NCBI RefSeq assembly: GCF_017876795.1
Contig: NZ_JAGIOR010000001.1
Coordinates: 4,056,501-4,120,500, forward strand
Source: Rhizobium leguminosarum
GTDB taxonomy: Bacteria; Pseudomonadota; Alphaproteobacteria; Rhizobiales; Rhizobiaceae
Direction of reading: 5' to 3'
Length of the DNA stretch: 64,000 bases
Position numbers and translations under genes: made by a program. The notes under the pieces are model-generated. The model was not told the DNA's origin, did no database searches, and saw only the letters and a program-made list of their open reading frames with translations. Every line of letters starts with the position of its first letter. The stretch's first letter is position 1. Below are positions 9,723 through 19,602 of this stretch, in pieces.

Positions 9723-11336
9723 ATGAAAGAACGCATCCACCTCTTCGACACGACGCTCCGGGACGGGCAGCAGACGCCCGGCATCGATTTCTCGGTCGAG
9801 GACAAGATTGCGATCGCGGCGATGCTGGACGAATTCGGCATCGATTACGTCGAGGGCGGATATCCCGGCGCCAATCCGACGGACACGGCCTTTTTCAGCG
9901 AGAAGCGCACCAGCCAGGCCCGCTTCGTCGCGTTCGGCATGACGAAGCGGGCGGGCGTTTCGGTTTCCAACGATCCCGGCATTGCCGGGCTGCTGCAGGC
10001 GAAATCCGACGCCGTCTGTTTCGTCGCCAAGAGCTGGGACTATCACGTCGCGGTAGCGCTCGGCTGCACCAACGAAGAAAACCTCGAAAGCATCGCCGAA
10101 AGCGTCAAGGCGGCGGTCGGCGCTGGCAAGGAGGCGATCGTCGACTGCGAGCATTTCTTCGACGGCTTCAAGGCCAATCCGGCCTATGCGCTGGCCTGCG
10201 CCAAGGCGGCTTATGAGAGCGGCGCCCGCTGGGTCGTGCTCTGCGACACCAATGGCGGCACGCAGCCGCCCGAGGTGCGCGCCATCGTCGAGGCGGTGAT
10301 CGCTTCAGGCGTTCCCGGCCGCTGTCTTGGTATCCACGCCCATAACGACACCGGCCAGGCGGTCGCCAATTCCCTGGCTGCGGTTGAAGCCGGCGTCCGG
10401 CAGATCCAGGGCACGCTGAACGGCATCGGCGAGCGCTGCGGCAATGCCAATCTGGTGACGCTGATTCCGACGCTGGCGCTGAAGAGCGCCTATACCTCAC
10501 GCTTCGAAACGGCAATCGACGAGGAGCGGCTGCTCAATCTCACCCGCCTTTCGCATGCCTTCGACGAGCTGCTCAACCGCTCGCCTGATCATCAGATGCC
10601 CTATGTCGGCGCTTCCGCCTTCGCCACCAAGGCCGGCATCCATGCATCGGCGCTGCTCAAGGACCCGCGGACCTATGAACACGTGCCGCCGGAAAGCGTC
10701 GGCAATTTCCGCAAGGTCATGGTGTCAGACCAGGGCGGCAAGGCGAATTTCATCAATGCGCTGAAGCGGCGCGGCATTACCGTCGCCAAGGACGATCCAA
10801 AGCTCGACTTGCTGATCTCGATCGTCAAGGAACGTGAATCCATCGGCTATGCCTATGAGGGCGCAGATGCGAGCTTCGAATTGCTGGCGCACCGCACGCT
10901 CGGCACGATCCCGGAATTCTTCACCATCGAAGGCTTCCGGGTGATGATCGAGCGCCGCTTCGACAGTCTTGGCCGCGTGAAGATCGTCTCGGAGGCGGTG
11001 GTGAAGATCACCATCGACGGCCAGACGCTGATGTCGGTTGCCGATGCCGAAGGCCCGGTGAACGCGCTCGACCTCGCGCTGCGCAAGGATTTCGGCAAAT
11101 ACCAGCACGAGATCGACGATCTGGTGCTCGCCGATTTCAAGGTGCGTATCCTCAATGGCGGCACGGAGGCGATCACCCGGGTGCTGATCGAGTCCACCGA
11201 CAGCGACGGCGTACGCTGGTGGACGGTCGGCGTCTCGGAGAATATCATCGACGCCTCGTTCCAGGCGCTGATGGACTCCGTCATCTACAAGCTGATGAAG
11301 AACCGGCAGCTGGCAGGCAAGATCGCGGCGGAATAA
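9723..11336 (+). CDS. cimA: (R)-citramalate synthase
   Basis: Condenses pyruvate with acetyl-CoA to citramalate, the entry to the threonine-independent isoleucine route. The 537-residue protein has an HMGL-like TIM barrel beginning FDTTLRDGQQTPG (metal and substrate binding), the HAHNDTG metal site near residue 203 and GIGERCGNAN near residue 235, then a C-terminal LeuA-type allosteric dimer domain (about residues 400-537). The sequence DGQQTPG and the overall length fit CimA better than canonical 2-isopropylmalate synthase. ATG 9723 has a strong GGAGGAAACGAC leader. Specificity (citramalate versus isopropylmalate or homocitrate) is from family resemblance only. Confidence 0.88.
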   Translation: MKERIHLFDTTLRDGQQTPGIDFSVEDKIAIAAMLDEFGIDYVEGGYPGANPTDTAFFSEKRTSQARFVAFGMTKRAGVSVSNDPGIAGLLQAKSDAVCFVAKSWDYHVAVALGCTNEENLESIAESVKAAVGAGKEAIVDCEHFFDGFKANPAYALACAKAAYESGARWVVLCDTNGGTQPPEVRAIVEAVIASGVPGRCLGIHAHNDTGQAVANSLAAVEAGVRQIQGTLNGIGERCGNANLVTLIPTLALKSAYTSRFETAIDEERLLNLTRLSHAFDELLNRSPDHQMPYVGASAFATKAGIHASALLKDPRTYEHVPPESVGNFRKVMVSDQGGKANFINALKRRGITVAKDDPKLDLLISIVKERESIGYAYEGADASFELLAHRTLGTIPEFFTIEGFRVMIERRFDSLGRVKIVSEAVVKITIDGQTLMSVADAEGPVNALDLALRKDFGKYQHEIDDLVLADFKVRILNGGTEAITRVLIESTDSDGVRWWTVGVSENIIDASFQALMDSVIYKLMKNRQLAGKIAAE

Positions 11337-11507
11337 GTCTATTCCGCCGGTTCGGCGAGGAAGCCTTGCCGGTCTTTGCCGTCATCGTCCGTTCCGCTTC
11401 GTCTCCGCTTCAAATTCTCTCAGCGTTCATTCAACGAAATGAATTGGCCTATTCACGGCGCTTAAGCTAGGCCGGATCAGAAGAAGAACAAAGATGGAAA
11501 CACCCCG

Positions 11508-12422
11508 ATGTCGACCGATGTATCCATTCCGCTGGCCAAGAACGAAGACAGTCCGCGCGGTTTCGCCTTCGCGCTGACGGCCTATCTGCTCTGGGGCTTC
11601 CTGCCGATCTACATGAAGGCGGTGGCGCATATTTCGCCGGCCGAGGTGATCGCCCACCGCATCGTCTGGTCGCTGCCGCTGGCAGGCATTGTTCTGATCG
11701 TGCTCGGGCGCACCCAGGACATCGCGACGGCATCGCGCTCGCCGCGCATGCTGGCGATGGCGGCGTTGACAGCGTCGCTGATCACCGTCAACTGGGGCAC
11801 CTATGTCTGGGCGATCGGCGCCGGCCATTCGCTCGATGCGGCGCTCGGCTATTTCATCAATCCGCTGTTCAGCATCTTCCTCGGCTCGGTGCTTCTCAAG
11901 GAGAAGCTGCAGCCGCTGCAGATCGCCGCGATCGCGCTGGCAGGGCTTGCCGTCGCCATTCTCGCATTCGATAGCGGCGGCATTCCGTGGGTGGCGCTGA
12001 CGCTGGCGATCTCGTGGGGGTTTTATGCTTTGCTCCGCAAGACGCTGCCGCTCGGGCCGAACCAGGGCTTCTTCCTCGAAGTGCTCATCCTCAGCGGGCC
12101 GGCCCTGCTCTATATCCTCTATCTCGAATTCGGCAGCGGCCAGGGCCACCTCTACCGCACCGGCCTTGCCGATACGACGCTGCTGCTCGGCTGCGGCGTG
12201 ATCACCGCCGTGCCGCTGATGATCTATGCCAATGGCGCCAAGCTCCTGAAACTCTCGACGATCGGCATCATGCAGTATATCGCGCCGACGATGATTTTCC
12301 TGATCGCGGTCTTCGTCTTCCAGGAGCCGCTCGGCACGGCGCGCATGATCGCCTTCCCGCTGATCTGGGCAGGGCTTGTCCTCTATAGCTGGTCGATGCT
12401 GAAGGGAAGCCGCGGGCGCTGA
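11508..12422 (+). CDS. rarD: EamA-type permease RarD
   Basis: RarD proteins are DMT-superfamily permeases with ten predicted helices. The 304-residue product begins with a short polar N-terminus, then AYLLWGFLPIYMK, a RarD signature, and two EamA repeats (about residues 20-150 and 160-295). Substrate is unknown; chloramphenicol resistance is reported for the family name-bearer. It stands alone between cimA and a converging LOG-family gene. Confidence 0.9.
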   Translation: MSTDVSIPLAKNEDSPRGFAFALTAYLLWGFLPIYMKAVAHISPAEVIAHRIVWSLPLAGIVLIVLGRTQDIATASRSPRMLAMAALTASLITVNWGTYVWAIGAGHSLDAALGYFINPLFSIFLGSVLLKEKLQPLQIAAIALAGLAVAILAFDSGGIPWVALTLAISWGFYALLRKTLPLGPNQGFFLEVLILSGPALLYILYLEFGSGQGHLYRTGLADTTLLLGCGVITAVPLMIYANGAKLLKLSTIGIMQYIAPTMIFLIAVFVFQEPLGTARMIAFPLIWAGLVLYSWSMLKGSRGR

Positions 12423-12440
12423 GGGCGCCTGTCCGGACTT

Positions 12441-13064
12441 CTACATCTTGGAGATCACCTCATCCTCGCCGTCGCGATCGGCGGCGAGCTGGGCTGCCTG
12501 GGCCATGATTGCGGGAATGATGCCGGAGATCTCGTCGACGACGAGCGGCTGCACCCGGTGGGCGGTGTGCAGGAAGCCTTCTTCGGTCATATGGCGCATC
12601 AGTTCCATCATCGGATCCCAAAAACCGTTGACATTGGCAAAGACCATCGGCTTTTCGTGGCGGCCGAGCTGTGCCCAGGTCATGATCTCGACGATCTCCT
12701 CCAGCGTGCCGATGCCGCCTGGCAGCGCGACGAAAGCATCGGAACGCTCGAACATCGTGTGTTTGCGCGCATGCATATCAGGGGTTACAATAAGTTCGTT
12801 GAGCTGACTCAGCGAGTGGCGAGTCGCTTCCATATCGATCAGGAATTCGGGGATAATGCCCGTGACCTGACCGCCGCCTGAAAGCACGCCGCTTGCGACC
12901 GCGCCCATGATGCCTTTGGTACCCCCGCCATAGACGAGGCGCAGGCCGTATTCGGCGATCTCTCGTCCGAGAGCACGCCCGGCCGCCATGTGGGAGGGAT
13001 CGCGTCCCGGCCTTGAGCCGCAGTAAACGCAGATGGATCGAATCGATACAGATTGTTCGGTCAT
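12441..13064 (-). CDS. LOG family protein (TIGR00730), cytokinin riboside 5'-monophosphate phosphoribohydrolase-like
   Basis: A Rossmann-fold protein of 207 residues, often mis-annotated as lysine decarboxylase. The LOG signature PGGIGTLEE is present, and YGGGTKGIMG forms the nucleotide-phosphate loop. Characterised relatives hydrolyse cytokinin riboside monophosphates or AMP to release the free base. ATG 13064 is used; the frame extends upstream to a TTG at 13076 with no better ribosome site. In a plant-associated bacterium a cytokinin role is conceivable, but the family also has housekeeping nucleotide functions. Confidence 0.88.
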   Translation of the reverse strand: MTEQSVSIRSICVYCGSRPGRDPSHMAAGRALGREIAEYGLRLVYGGGTKGIMGAVASGVLSGGGQVTGIIPEFLIDMEATRHSLSQLNELIVTPDMHARKHTMFERSDAFVALPGGIGTLEEIVEIMTWAQLGRHEKPMVFANVNGFWDPMMELMRHMTEEGFLHTAHRVQPLVVDEISGIIPAIMAQAAQLAADRDGEDEVISKM

Positions 13065-13218
13065 AGGGGCAAACAACTATTCCATTTCAATGCAGTCAAG
13101 AAAATTGACTGAAAAGCAGCGTGCCTAGCTTGCCGAATTGCTTTGAATGCTTGTGAAAAGCAACGGGAATCGCTAGCAATTTCGGTTACTACGGCAAATT
13201 GCCGCCTTGGGAGACATA

Positions 13219-15228
13219 ATGATGAAGAACCGTGCCGGCTTGCTGGCCCTTGCAGTGCTCGTAATCGCAATCCTACTGATGGTGTTTTTCGTCATGCCGC
13301 GCATCGGCGGCGATGCAGGCAAGGTCGGCGACGCGATCAACCAGGCGAGCACGGAACTCAAGGATACGGTTAACGAGTCGGCAAAGACATCGCGCTCCGC
13401 TGTGGCGGATGCGGCTGCGACAGCCGACAAGGTGGGCCGCCTTTCGGCCGGCGCCAGCGTCTCGCTCAGCGAACTTAAGGCGCTGTTTGCCGACGGCAAG
13501 GGCCCTGCCGACGATGTCTTCGCCGCCGCCAAGACCAAGGCCGTCAACGCGCTGCGCGCACTTGCCGGTTTCGCAATCCCCGAGGGCCTCGATCCGGCGA
13601 CCCAGACGCTTGCCACGAAAGCCAAGGACGGGGGCGCGAAGGCGCTCGCCATCGTCCAGTCGCTGCCAGAGAACATCACCGATGCGCTTGCCGCGATCGC
13701 CAAGGCCGAGGCTGCGCTGACCGGTGCGCCCGACTCTGCTGCGAGCACGGCAGCGGCGAATGCCGGCCCGAAGCTTCCCGCCTTCGACGTCTTGCGCGTT
13801 GAGCCCGACGGCTCGACGGTGATTGCCGGCTCCGCCGAACCGAACGGCAAGCTCGAAGTGCTTGACGGCGAAAAGGTCGTGACGACAGCCAATGTCGATG
13901 CCAGCGGCGATTTCGCCGCCGTTCTCGACGAGCCGCTTGCAGCGGGTGACCACCAGCTCGTGCTCAAGTTCACCGGCAAGGACGGCAAGAGCACGCTTTC
14001 CGAAGAAGTCGCGACTATTTCCGTGCCGAAAGACGGCAACGGCGCCAATCTACTCGCCATGGTCTCTAAACCCGGCACAGCGAGCCGCATCATCACCGCG
14101 CCGACGGCCGGAACCGAAGTCGCCGATGCCTCCAACAAGCCGGCCACGGGCGAAAGCTCGGCTGCGCCTGCCACAACAGCTGCGCCGACCGGCGAGCTGG
14201 CGCTGCAGACGCCAAACCTCACCGACGCCGCAGCCACGGCACCGGCCATCCCCGGCACCGCCGCACCCGACAAGACCAATGCGCCCGATGTGATGGTCAA
14301 TGCCGTCGAGATCGAAGGCAACAAGATCTTCATTGCCGGCACGGCGCGCGCCAACGCCAAGGTCGTCGGCTATGCCGACGACAGCATGGTCGGCCAGGAC
14401 ACGGCCGGCTCGGACGGCCATTTCGTCATCGACGGTGTGGTGGCGCTCTCGGTCGGCGACCACAAGATCCGCGTCGATGTTGTCGACCCCTCCGGCAAGG
14501 TGATCGTGCGCGCGGCGGTGAATTTCAATCGCCCGGCCGGCGACCAGGTGAGGGTCGCCGCGCAATCCGCGCCCGCCGATGCGAACGGCGCTTCCTCGAT
14601 GGTGCCGCTCGACGAGGGCGAGCTCGGCAAGCGCAAGGCCGAGACCGGCAAGGCCTTCGGCCTGCTGAAGAGGCTGTTTGCCGACGGCAAGCTGCCCGGC
14701 GCCGAACAGCTCGCGGCGGCACGCTCGGCAACGGAATTCGCTTTGCGCTCCGTCGCAGATTTCCGCCCGGCGGCCGATGCGCCCGACGCCTTCAAGCAAG
14801 CGTCCGGCGCCGCCTCTCAGGTCGCCGGCAATGCGCTGAAGCTGCTGCAGAGCCTGCCTGGGGACGCGAAGTCCGTCGGCGGGGCGCTCGACAGGCTGGG
14901 TGGCATGATCGCTGAACTCACCGCCGCACCGGCACCGACAACAACCTCCGCAAACGACGTCGGGAGCAACCAGCCGAAGACGATCGAACAGGCGCCGCTG
15001 ACGGCAAACAACGCGGCGGTCATCATTCGCCGCGGCGACACGCTGTGGCAGATCTCGCGCCGCACCTATGGCCTCGGCGTTCGTTACACGACGATCTACA
15101 TCGCCAACGAAGACAAGATCGTCGATCCCGACCGCATCCGCCCCGGTCAGATTTTCGGCCTGCCGAAGGATGTGTTGCCGAATGCCGAAGAGCTGCACCG
15201 CAAGCGCCTTTCCGGCCAACACCTCTAA
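13219..15228 (+). CDS. membrane-anchored LysM protein with duplicated domains
   Basis: A 669-residue envelope protein. Residues about 7-27 are one hydrophobic helix, so it is probably anchored in the inner membrane and faces the periplasm. A helical segment at about 84-170 (LFADGK, ALRALAGF, IVQSLP) recurs at about 479-574 (LFADGK, ALRSVADF, LLQSLP), an internal duplication. Two beta-rich Ig-like domains sit between (about 188-260 and 355-442), sharing VIAGSAEPNGK / FIAGTARANAK and DGEKV / DDSMV strands, joined by Ala/Thr/Pro linkers. A C-terminal LysM domain (about 598-653, IRRGDTLWQISRR) should bind peptidoglycan. ATG 13219 follows GGGAGA; an in-frame TTG at 13207 is less likely. Function unknown; a wall-linked scaffold is inference. 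Confidence 0.85.
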   Translation: MMKNRAGLLALAVLVIAILLMVFFVMPRIGGDAGKVGDAINQASTELKDTVNESAKTSRSAVADAAATADKVGRLSAGASVSLSELKALFADGKGPADDVFAAAKTKAVNALRALAGFAIPEGLDPATQTLATKAKDGGAKALAIVQSLPENITDALAAIAKAEAALTGAPDSAASTAAANAGPKLPAFDVLRVEPDGSTVIAGSAEPNGKLEVLDGEKVVTTANVDASGDFAAVLDEPLAAGDHQLVLKFTGKDGKSTLSEEVATISVPKDGNGANLLAMVSKPGTASRIITAPTAGTEVADASNKPATGESSAAPATTAAPTGELALQTPNLTDAAATAPAIPGTAAPDKTNAPDVMVNAVEIEGNKIFIAGTARANAKVVGYADDSMVGQDTAGSDGHFVIDGVVALSVGDHKIRVDVVDPSGKVIVRAAVNFNRPAGDQVRVAAQSAPADANGASSMVPLDEGELGKRKAETGKAFGLLKRLFADGKLPGAEQLAAARSATEFALRSVADFRPAADAPDAFKQASGAASQVAGNALKLLQSLPGDAKSVGGALDRLGGMIAELTAAPAPTTTSANDVGSNQPKTIEQAPLTANNAAVIIRRGDTLWQISRRTYGLGVRYTTIYIANEDKIVDPDRIRPGQIFGLPKDVLPNAEELHRKRLSGQHL

Positions 15229-15247
15229 GCACCAGATAAGATGACGG

Positions 15248-15280
15248 AGGCCGGGCGGGCGAACCGCCCGGCCTATCTTT
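15248..15280 (+). terminator. Rho-independent terminator after the LysM gene
   Basis: An 11-bp perfect stem (AGGCCGGGCGG / CCGCCCGGCCT) with a 5-nt loop starts 20 bp after the stop and is followed by a T-rich tract (ATCTTTT). Confidence 0.85.
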
Positions 15281-15439
15281 TCCTGAACCCCGCATTTGTT
15301 GTATTCGTCCGCCCGGCACCCTATCTGGCGATGGCGGCTGCGGATTGCGGCAAGTGCTTTCAGGCACGTCCCGGTTCCGTGCTCCTGCCGGTATCGAAGC
15401 GCGGCAATCGCCGCAAGCCCATCTGGGCTGGAGACAAGC

Positions 15440-17317
15440 ATGGCAAACGGCAAGACAGTCTCGGAATCCAACCTGCTGCAGACGCTTCGCAACCTCTGGC
15501 CCTATATGTGGCCGGCCGGCCGACCCGACCTCAAGATGCGCGTCGTCTGGGCTTCGGTCTTCCTGCTGATTTCCAAGTTCGTCCTGCTGCTCGTCCCCTA
15601 TTTCTTCAAGTGGTCGACGGATGCGCTGAACGGCAGGATGGATCTTGCCGGCTCTGTACCGCCGCTGCTTGCCGGCGCCATCGCCCTGGTGATCGCCTAT
15701 AACATCACCCGGCTGATCCAGCTCGGCCTCAACCAGTTGCGCGACGCGCTGTTTGCCAGTGTCGGGCAACATGCGGTCCGTCAGCTCGCCTACAGAACCT
15801 TCGTGCACATGCACGAGCTGTCGCTGCGCTTTCATCTGGAGCGCAAGACCGGCGGTCTCTCGCGCATCATCGAGCGCGGCACCAAGGGAATTGAGACGAT
15901 CGTGCGTTTCACGATCCTCAATTCGGTCCCGACCGTCATCGAATTCCTGCTGACGGCCGCGATCTTCTGGTGGGGCTACGGCTTCTCCTATCTCGCCGTC
16001 ACCGGCTTCACCGTCTGGGCCTATATCTGGTTCACCATTCGCGCATCCGACTGGCGCATCGCCATCCGCCGGTCAATGAACGACAGCGATACCGACGCCA
16101 ACACCAAGGCGATCGACTCCCTCCTCAATTTCGAGACCGTCAAATATTTCGACAACGAAGAGATGGAGGCAAAACGTTTCGACAAATCGATGGAGCGCTA
16201 CGAGAAGGCGGCGACCGATGTCTGGACCTCGCTCGGCTGGCTGAACTTCGGTCAGGGTGTCATCTTCGGCATCGGCACGACCATCATGCTGGTGCTGTCG
16301 GCGCTGGCCGTGCAGCGCGGCGAGCAGACGGTCGGTGATTTCGTCTTCGTCAATTCGATGCTGCTGCAGCTTTCCGCGCCGCTCAACTTCATCGGCTTCG
16401 TCTACCGCGAAATCCGCCAAGGCTTGACCGACATCGAGCAGATGTTCGACTTGCTTGAGGTCAAGGCCGAGGTCAAGGACACGCCCGATGCGACCGAGCT
16501 TCGGATCGGCCAGGGCGCGATCGCCTTTAAGGACGTGCACTTTTCCTACGACCCGGCCCGTCCGATCCTCAAGGGCATTTCCTTCGATGTGCCGGCCGGC
16601 AAGACGGTTGCCGTCGTTGGCCCGTCGGGTGCCGGCAAATCGACGCTGTCACGGCTGCTCTACCGTTTTTACGATATCCAGAGCGGCGCGATCACCGTCG
16701 ACGGCCAGGACATCCGCACGGTGACGCAGAAGAGCCTGCGCTCAGTGATCGGCATGGTGCCGCAGGATACCGTGCTCTTCAACGACACGGTCGCCTACAA
16801 CATCCGCTACGGGCGCACATCGGCCAGCGACGGCGAGGTCTTTGCAGCGGCCGAGGTGGCGCAGATCGCCCATTTCATCGAGACGCTGCCCGAGGGATTC
16901 GAGACCAAGGTCGGCGAACGTGGTCTCAAGCTTTCGGGCGGCGAGAAGCAGCGGGTGGCGATCGCCCGCACCATCCTCAAGTCGCCGCCGATCCTGATCC
17001 TCGACGAGGCGACATCGGCGCTCGATACGACGACGGAACGTGAAATCCAGACTGCGCTCGACGTGGTTTCGAAGAACCGCACGACGCTGGTCATCGCCCA
17101 CCGGCTTTCGACCGTCATCGGCGCCGACGAAATCATCGTGCTGAAAAGCGGGGAGATCGCCGAGCGCGGCACGCATGCCGCCCTGCTCGAAATGAACGAT
17201 CTCTACGCCTCGATGTGGAACCGCCAACGCGAGGCGACACAGGCGGAGGAACATCTGAAGCAGGTGCGCGAAAGCGACGACCTTGGTGTGATTGCGCGGC
17301 TTGCTCCGGCAAGCTGA
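15440..17317 (+). CDS. Atm1-type ABC exporter (fused permease and ATPase)
   Basis: A half-transporter of 625 residues: six-helix ABC membrane domain (about 30-330) and an ATPase domain with Walker [10 protein letters not shown] (near 396), signature LSGGEKQR (near 500) and Walker [13 protein letters not shown]. The ATPase is ABCB7/Atm1-like and the N-terminal [17 protein letters not shown] matches the bacterial heavy-metal-tolerance/Atm1 subgroup. Homologues export glutathione-linked sulfur species or metal-glutathione adducts; substrate here is inferred. ATG 15440 has a GGAGA Shine-Dalgarno. The next gene, psd, begins 134 bp later. Confidence 0.9.
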   Translation: MANGKTVSESNLLQTLRNLWPYMWPAGRPDLKMRVVWASVFLLISKFVLLLVPYFFKWSTDALNGRMDLAGSVPPLLAGAIALVIAYNITRLIQLGLNQLRDALFASVGQHAVRQLAYRTFVHMHELSLRFHLERKTGGLSRIIERGTKGIETIVRFTILNSVPTVIEFLLTAAIFWWGYGFSYLAVTGFTVWAYIWFTIRASDWRIAIRRSMNDSDTDANTKAIDSLLNFETVKYFDNEEMEAKRFDKSMERYEKAATDVWTSLGWLNFGQGVIFGIGTTIMLVLSALAVQRGEQTVGDFVFVNSMLLQLSAPLNFIGFVYREIRQGLTDIEQMFDLLEVKAEVKDTPDATELRIGQGAIAFKDVHFSYDPARPILKGISFDVPAGKTVAVVGPSGAGKSTLSRLLYRFYDIQSGAITVDGQDIRTVTQKSLRSVIGMVPQDTVLFNDTVAYNIRYGRTSASDGEVFAAAEVAQIAHFIETLPEGFETKVGERGLKLSGGEKQRVAIARTILKSPPILILDEATSALDTTTEREIQTALDVVSKNRTTLVIAHRLSTVIGADEIIVLKSGEIAERGTHAALLEMNDLYASMWNRQREATQAEEHLKQVRESDDLGVIARLAPAS

Positions 17318-17451
17318 GCCACGCGACCGACGCCGGCAGGCTTTTGTTGTTCAGAACCCTGGCGTCGGAACCAGAGCCCGGTCCACAGCATTGCCCCGGA
17401 GACGGTTTTTCGCTAACCACCGAGGAACGCAAACGCAAGGAGACCGGCAGC

Positions 17452-18150
17452 ATGAGCCTGTTCAACACGGTTCGCAACACGATCGTCCCCGTGCATAAGG
17501 AGGGTTATCCCTTCGTTGCCGCCTTCTTCGTCGCGTCGCTGATTCTGGGCTGGATCTTCAAGCCGCTCTTCTGGATCGGCATGATCTTCACGCTTTGGTG
17601 CGCCTATTTCTTCCGCGATCCCGAACGGGTGACCCCGCAGGACGACGATCTGGTGATCTCTCCTGCCGACGGCAAGGTCTCGGCGATCCAGATGGTAACC
17701 CCGCCGGCGGAACTCAATCTCGGCTCCGAGCCGATGCTGCGCATCTCGGTCTTCATGAACGTCTTCAATTGTCATGTGAACCGGGCGCCGATGCGCGGGC
17801 GCATCGTCAGCATCAACTACCGCTCGGGCAGCTTCGTCAACGCCGAGCTCGACAAGGCGAGCGAGGACAATGAACGCAACGGGCTGGTGATCGAAACCCG
17901 GCACGGCCAGATCGGTGTCGTCCAGATCGCCGGCCTGGTGGCACGGCGCATCCTCTGCTGGGCAAACCCCAACGAACCATTAGATGCCGGCGAGCGCTTC
18001 GGGCTGATCCGATTCGGGTCGCGGCTCGACGTGTTCCTGCCCGCCGGTGCCGCGCCACGCGTTTCGCTCGGCCAGGTGGCGATTGCAGGAGAAACTGTGA
18101 TCGCCGAATTCGCCTCCGCCAAGGGCCCCGTCATCAGCCGCCGCAGCTAA
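17452..18150 (+). CDS. psd: phosphatidylserine decarboxylase
   Basis: Decarboxylates phosphatidylserine to phosphatidylethanolamine at the inner membrane. The 232-residue proenzyme is the short bacterial type. Self-cleavage should occur at Gly-Ser in [10 protein letters not shown] near residue 187, making the Ser-derived pyruvoyl group on the small alpha subunit. Two hydrophobic segments near residues 17-50 anchor it; [10 protein letters not shown] is the conserved substrate-site stretch. ATG 17452 is used, since an in-frame extension from 17215 overlaps the ABC gene. pssA, the preceding enzyme in the pathway, lies 123 bp downstream across a repeat. Confidence 0.95.
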   Translation: MSLFNTVRNTIVPVHKEGYPFVAAFFVASLILGWIFKPLFWIGMIFTLWCAYFFRDPERVTPQDDDLVISPADGKVSAIQMVTPPAELNLGSEPMLRISVFMNVFNCHVNRAPMRGRIVSINYRSGSFVNAELDKASEDNERNGLVIETRHGQIGVVQIAGLVARRILCWANPNEPLDAGERFGLIRFGSRLDVFLPAGAAPRVSLGQVAIAGETVIAEFASAKGPVISRRS

Positions 18151-18247
18151 AGCGCGCTGCGATACTTCGGATTCGCGCTTGGCGCTTTAGCCCATTGTTT
18201 TTACGCATGTCGTTATCGTAGAACCGCTGCACACTTTTGCGCGACAT
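18149..18247. repeat. rhizobial intergenic repeat between psd and pssA
   Basis: Begins at the psd stop codon (TAAAGCGCG) and runs to CGCGACATGC. It shares AAAGCGCG at its left end and the series GTTTTTACGCATGTCGTTAT / CACACTT / GCGACA with the element at 47458-47554, and belongs to a repeat family common between Rhizobium genes. Its position inside a likely two-gene operon means it would be transcribed. Confidence 0.65.
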
Positions 18248-18273
18248 GCTCCAGGTTCAGATTGGAACGCGAT

Positions 18274-19119
18274 ATGGAAACGCCCTTTCCGCCTTTCGAG
18301 CCTAATGGTCCGGATGATTCCGCCCGCGGCCCGCGTCTGCGGGAAATCCCGCTCCGTCTCGTTTTTCCGAACCTCATCACCATTCTGGCGATCTGCGCCG
18401 GGCTGACCGGCATCCGGTTGGCTTTCGAGAATCGTTACGAGCTCGCCGTCTCAATGGTGTTGGTCGCCGCCTTCCTCGACGGCATCGACGGGCGCGTTGC
18501 GCGGCTGATGAAGGCGACCTCGAAATTCGGCGCGCAAATGGATTCGCTCGCCGATATCGTCAATTTCGGCGTCGCACCCGCCCTCGTGGTCTATGTCTTC
18601 GCGCTCGACCAGGCGCGTTCGCTTGGCTGGATCGCTGCGTTGATCTATGCGATCGCCGCCGGGCTTCGCCTTGCCCGCTTTAACGTGATGGCGGAACGCG
18701 AGAACAAGGCGAGCTGGCAATCAGAATATTTCGTCGGCGTGCCGGCGCCGGCTGGCGCCATGCTGGTGTTGCTGCCGGTCTATCTCGGCTTCCTCGGCCT
18801 GGCGACGGACCGCACCTTCGCCTATGTCTCGTCGATCTATACTGTCGTCATCGCCTTCCTGCTGATCAGCCGGCTGCCGGTCTGGTCGGGCAAATCGGAA
18901 GGTAACCGGTTGCGGCGCGATCTCGTACTGCCGATGATGCTCGGCGTCGTGCTCTATGTGGCTCTGCTGATGAGCTACACCTGGGAGGTGATGGTCTTTA
19001 CCGTTGCAGCCTATCTCGTATCGCTTCCCTTCGGCGCACGGAAATGGCGCCGGAAATACGGGACGCTGACGATCGAGGAACCCGGCGTCGGCGACGACGA
19101 TATCGGCCGGCACATCTGA
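18274..19119 (+). CDS. pssA: CDP-diacylglycerol--serine O-phosphatidyltransferase
   Basis: Makes phosphatidylserine from CDP-diacylglycerol and serine, the substrate for the adjacent psd product. This is the membrane-integral, CDP-alcohol phosphotransferase type: the motif DG-x2-AR-x8-G-x3-D-x3-D appears as DGRVAR then GAQMDSLAD near residues 72-96. The 281-residue protein has about seven hydrophobic helices and a charged N-terminus. ATG 18274 is preferred over TTG 18262. A 9-bp-stem hairpin follows the stop. Confidence 0.95.
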   Translation: METPFPPFEPNGPDDSARGPRLREIPLRLVFPNLITILAICAGLTGIRLAFENRYELAVSMVLVAAFLDGIDGRVARLMKATSKFGAQMDSLADIVNFGVAPALVVYVFALDQARSLGWIAALIYAIAAGLRLARFNVMAERENKASWQSEYFVGVPAPAGAMLVLLPVYLGFLGLATDRTFAYVSSIYTVVIAFLLISRLPVWSGKSEGNRLRRDLVLPMMLGVVLYVALLMSYTWEVMVFTVAAYLVSLPFGARKWRRKYGTLTIEEPGVGDDDIGRHI

Positions 19120-19125
19120 CGCGGC

Positions 19126-19170
19126 AGCATTTCCTGATTTCTTCCCGTAATGGAAATGCTTCTCTCTTCA
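19126..19170 (+). terminator. possible pssA terminator
   Basis: A 9-bp perfect stem (AGCATTTCC / GGAAATGCT) with a 17-nt loop sits 6 bp after the pssA stop and is followed by a pyrimidine tract (TCTCTCTTC). The long loop and low GC make it a weak candidate. Confidence 0.4.
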
Positions 19171-19402
19171 CCTCCCGCATTCCTGGGAAAAATGTTGCGC
19201 GCTTTTCCCCAGAAAAACGGCTGCGCACTTTTATTGGAACTGCTCTCTTCAGTAAGTATTAACCAACGTAGGCTTCAGTTAAGCCTCGCGAATTATGGTA
19301 CGCGTTTACAATTCCTGATAGGATGCGTCCCCGTTTTGTCGCTATTTGTGACCAAACATCAAACTACAAAATACCCTGGGAAGAACCACGTAGGAGAGTA
19401 TC

Positions 19403-19549
19403 GTGACTTCGAAGAAGAGCAGTAGCGGCGAACAGCAGACGACCAAGCCTGACCTTGCCGCCAACTATCGCCCCGTCGGCCTCAAGGCTGTTGCCGCGGC
19501 ATCGCTGATGGCGAAGCACAAGCCGACAAACGTCAAGAAATCCGCTTGA
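19403..19549 (+). CDS. small basic protein of unknown function (48 residues)
   Basis: A short gene with a GTG start and a clear AGGAGAG Shine-Dalgarno 6 nt upstream. The predicted protein begins TSKKSSSGEQQTTKPDL, has a central LAANYRPVGLKAVAAASLM stretch that could form a short amphipathic helix, and ends in a Lys-rich KHKPTNVKKSA. It is basic at both ends with no Cys, His-box or membrane segment. I do not recognise a named family, but coding periodicity and the ribosome site support it. It stands alone in a 480-bp space between pssA and the converging SRAP gene. Confidence 0.7.
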   Translation: MTSKKSSSGEQQTTKPDLAANYRPVGLKAVAAASLMAKHKPTNVKKSA

Positions 19550-19602
19550 AGCGCCGGCACGACGAAGCGGAATAGCGCCGCATGAGAAACGGCGGATAAA
19601 AT

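Noticed and set aside
15440..17317. Possible lipid exporter or drug ABC transporter instead of Atm1
   Set aside because: The fused permease-ATPase with [17 protein letters not shown] start fits Atm1/HMT better than MsbA-type or LmrA-type exporters, although substrate stays open.
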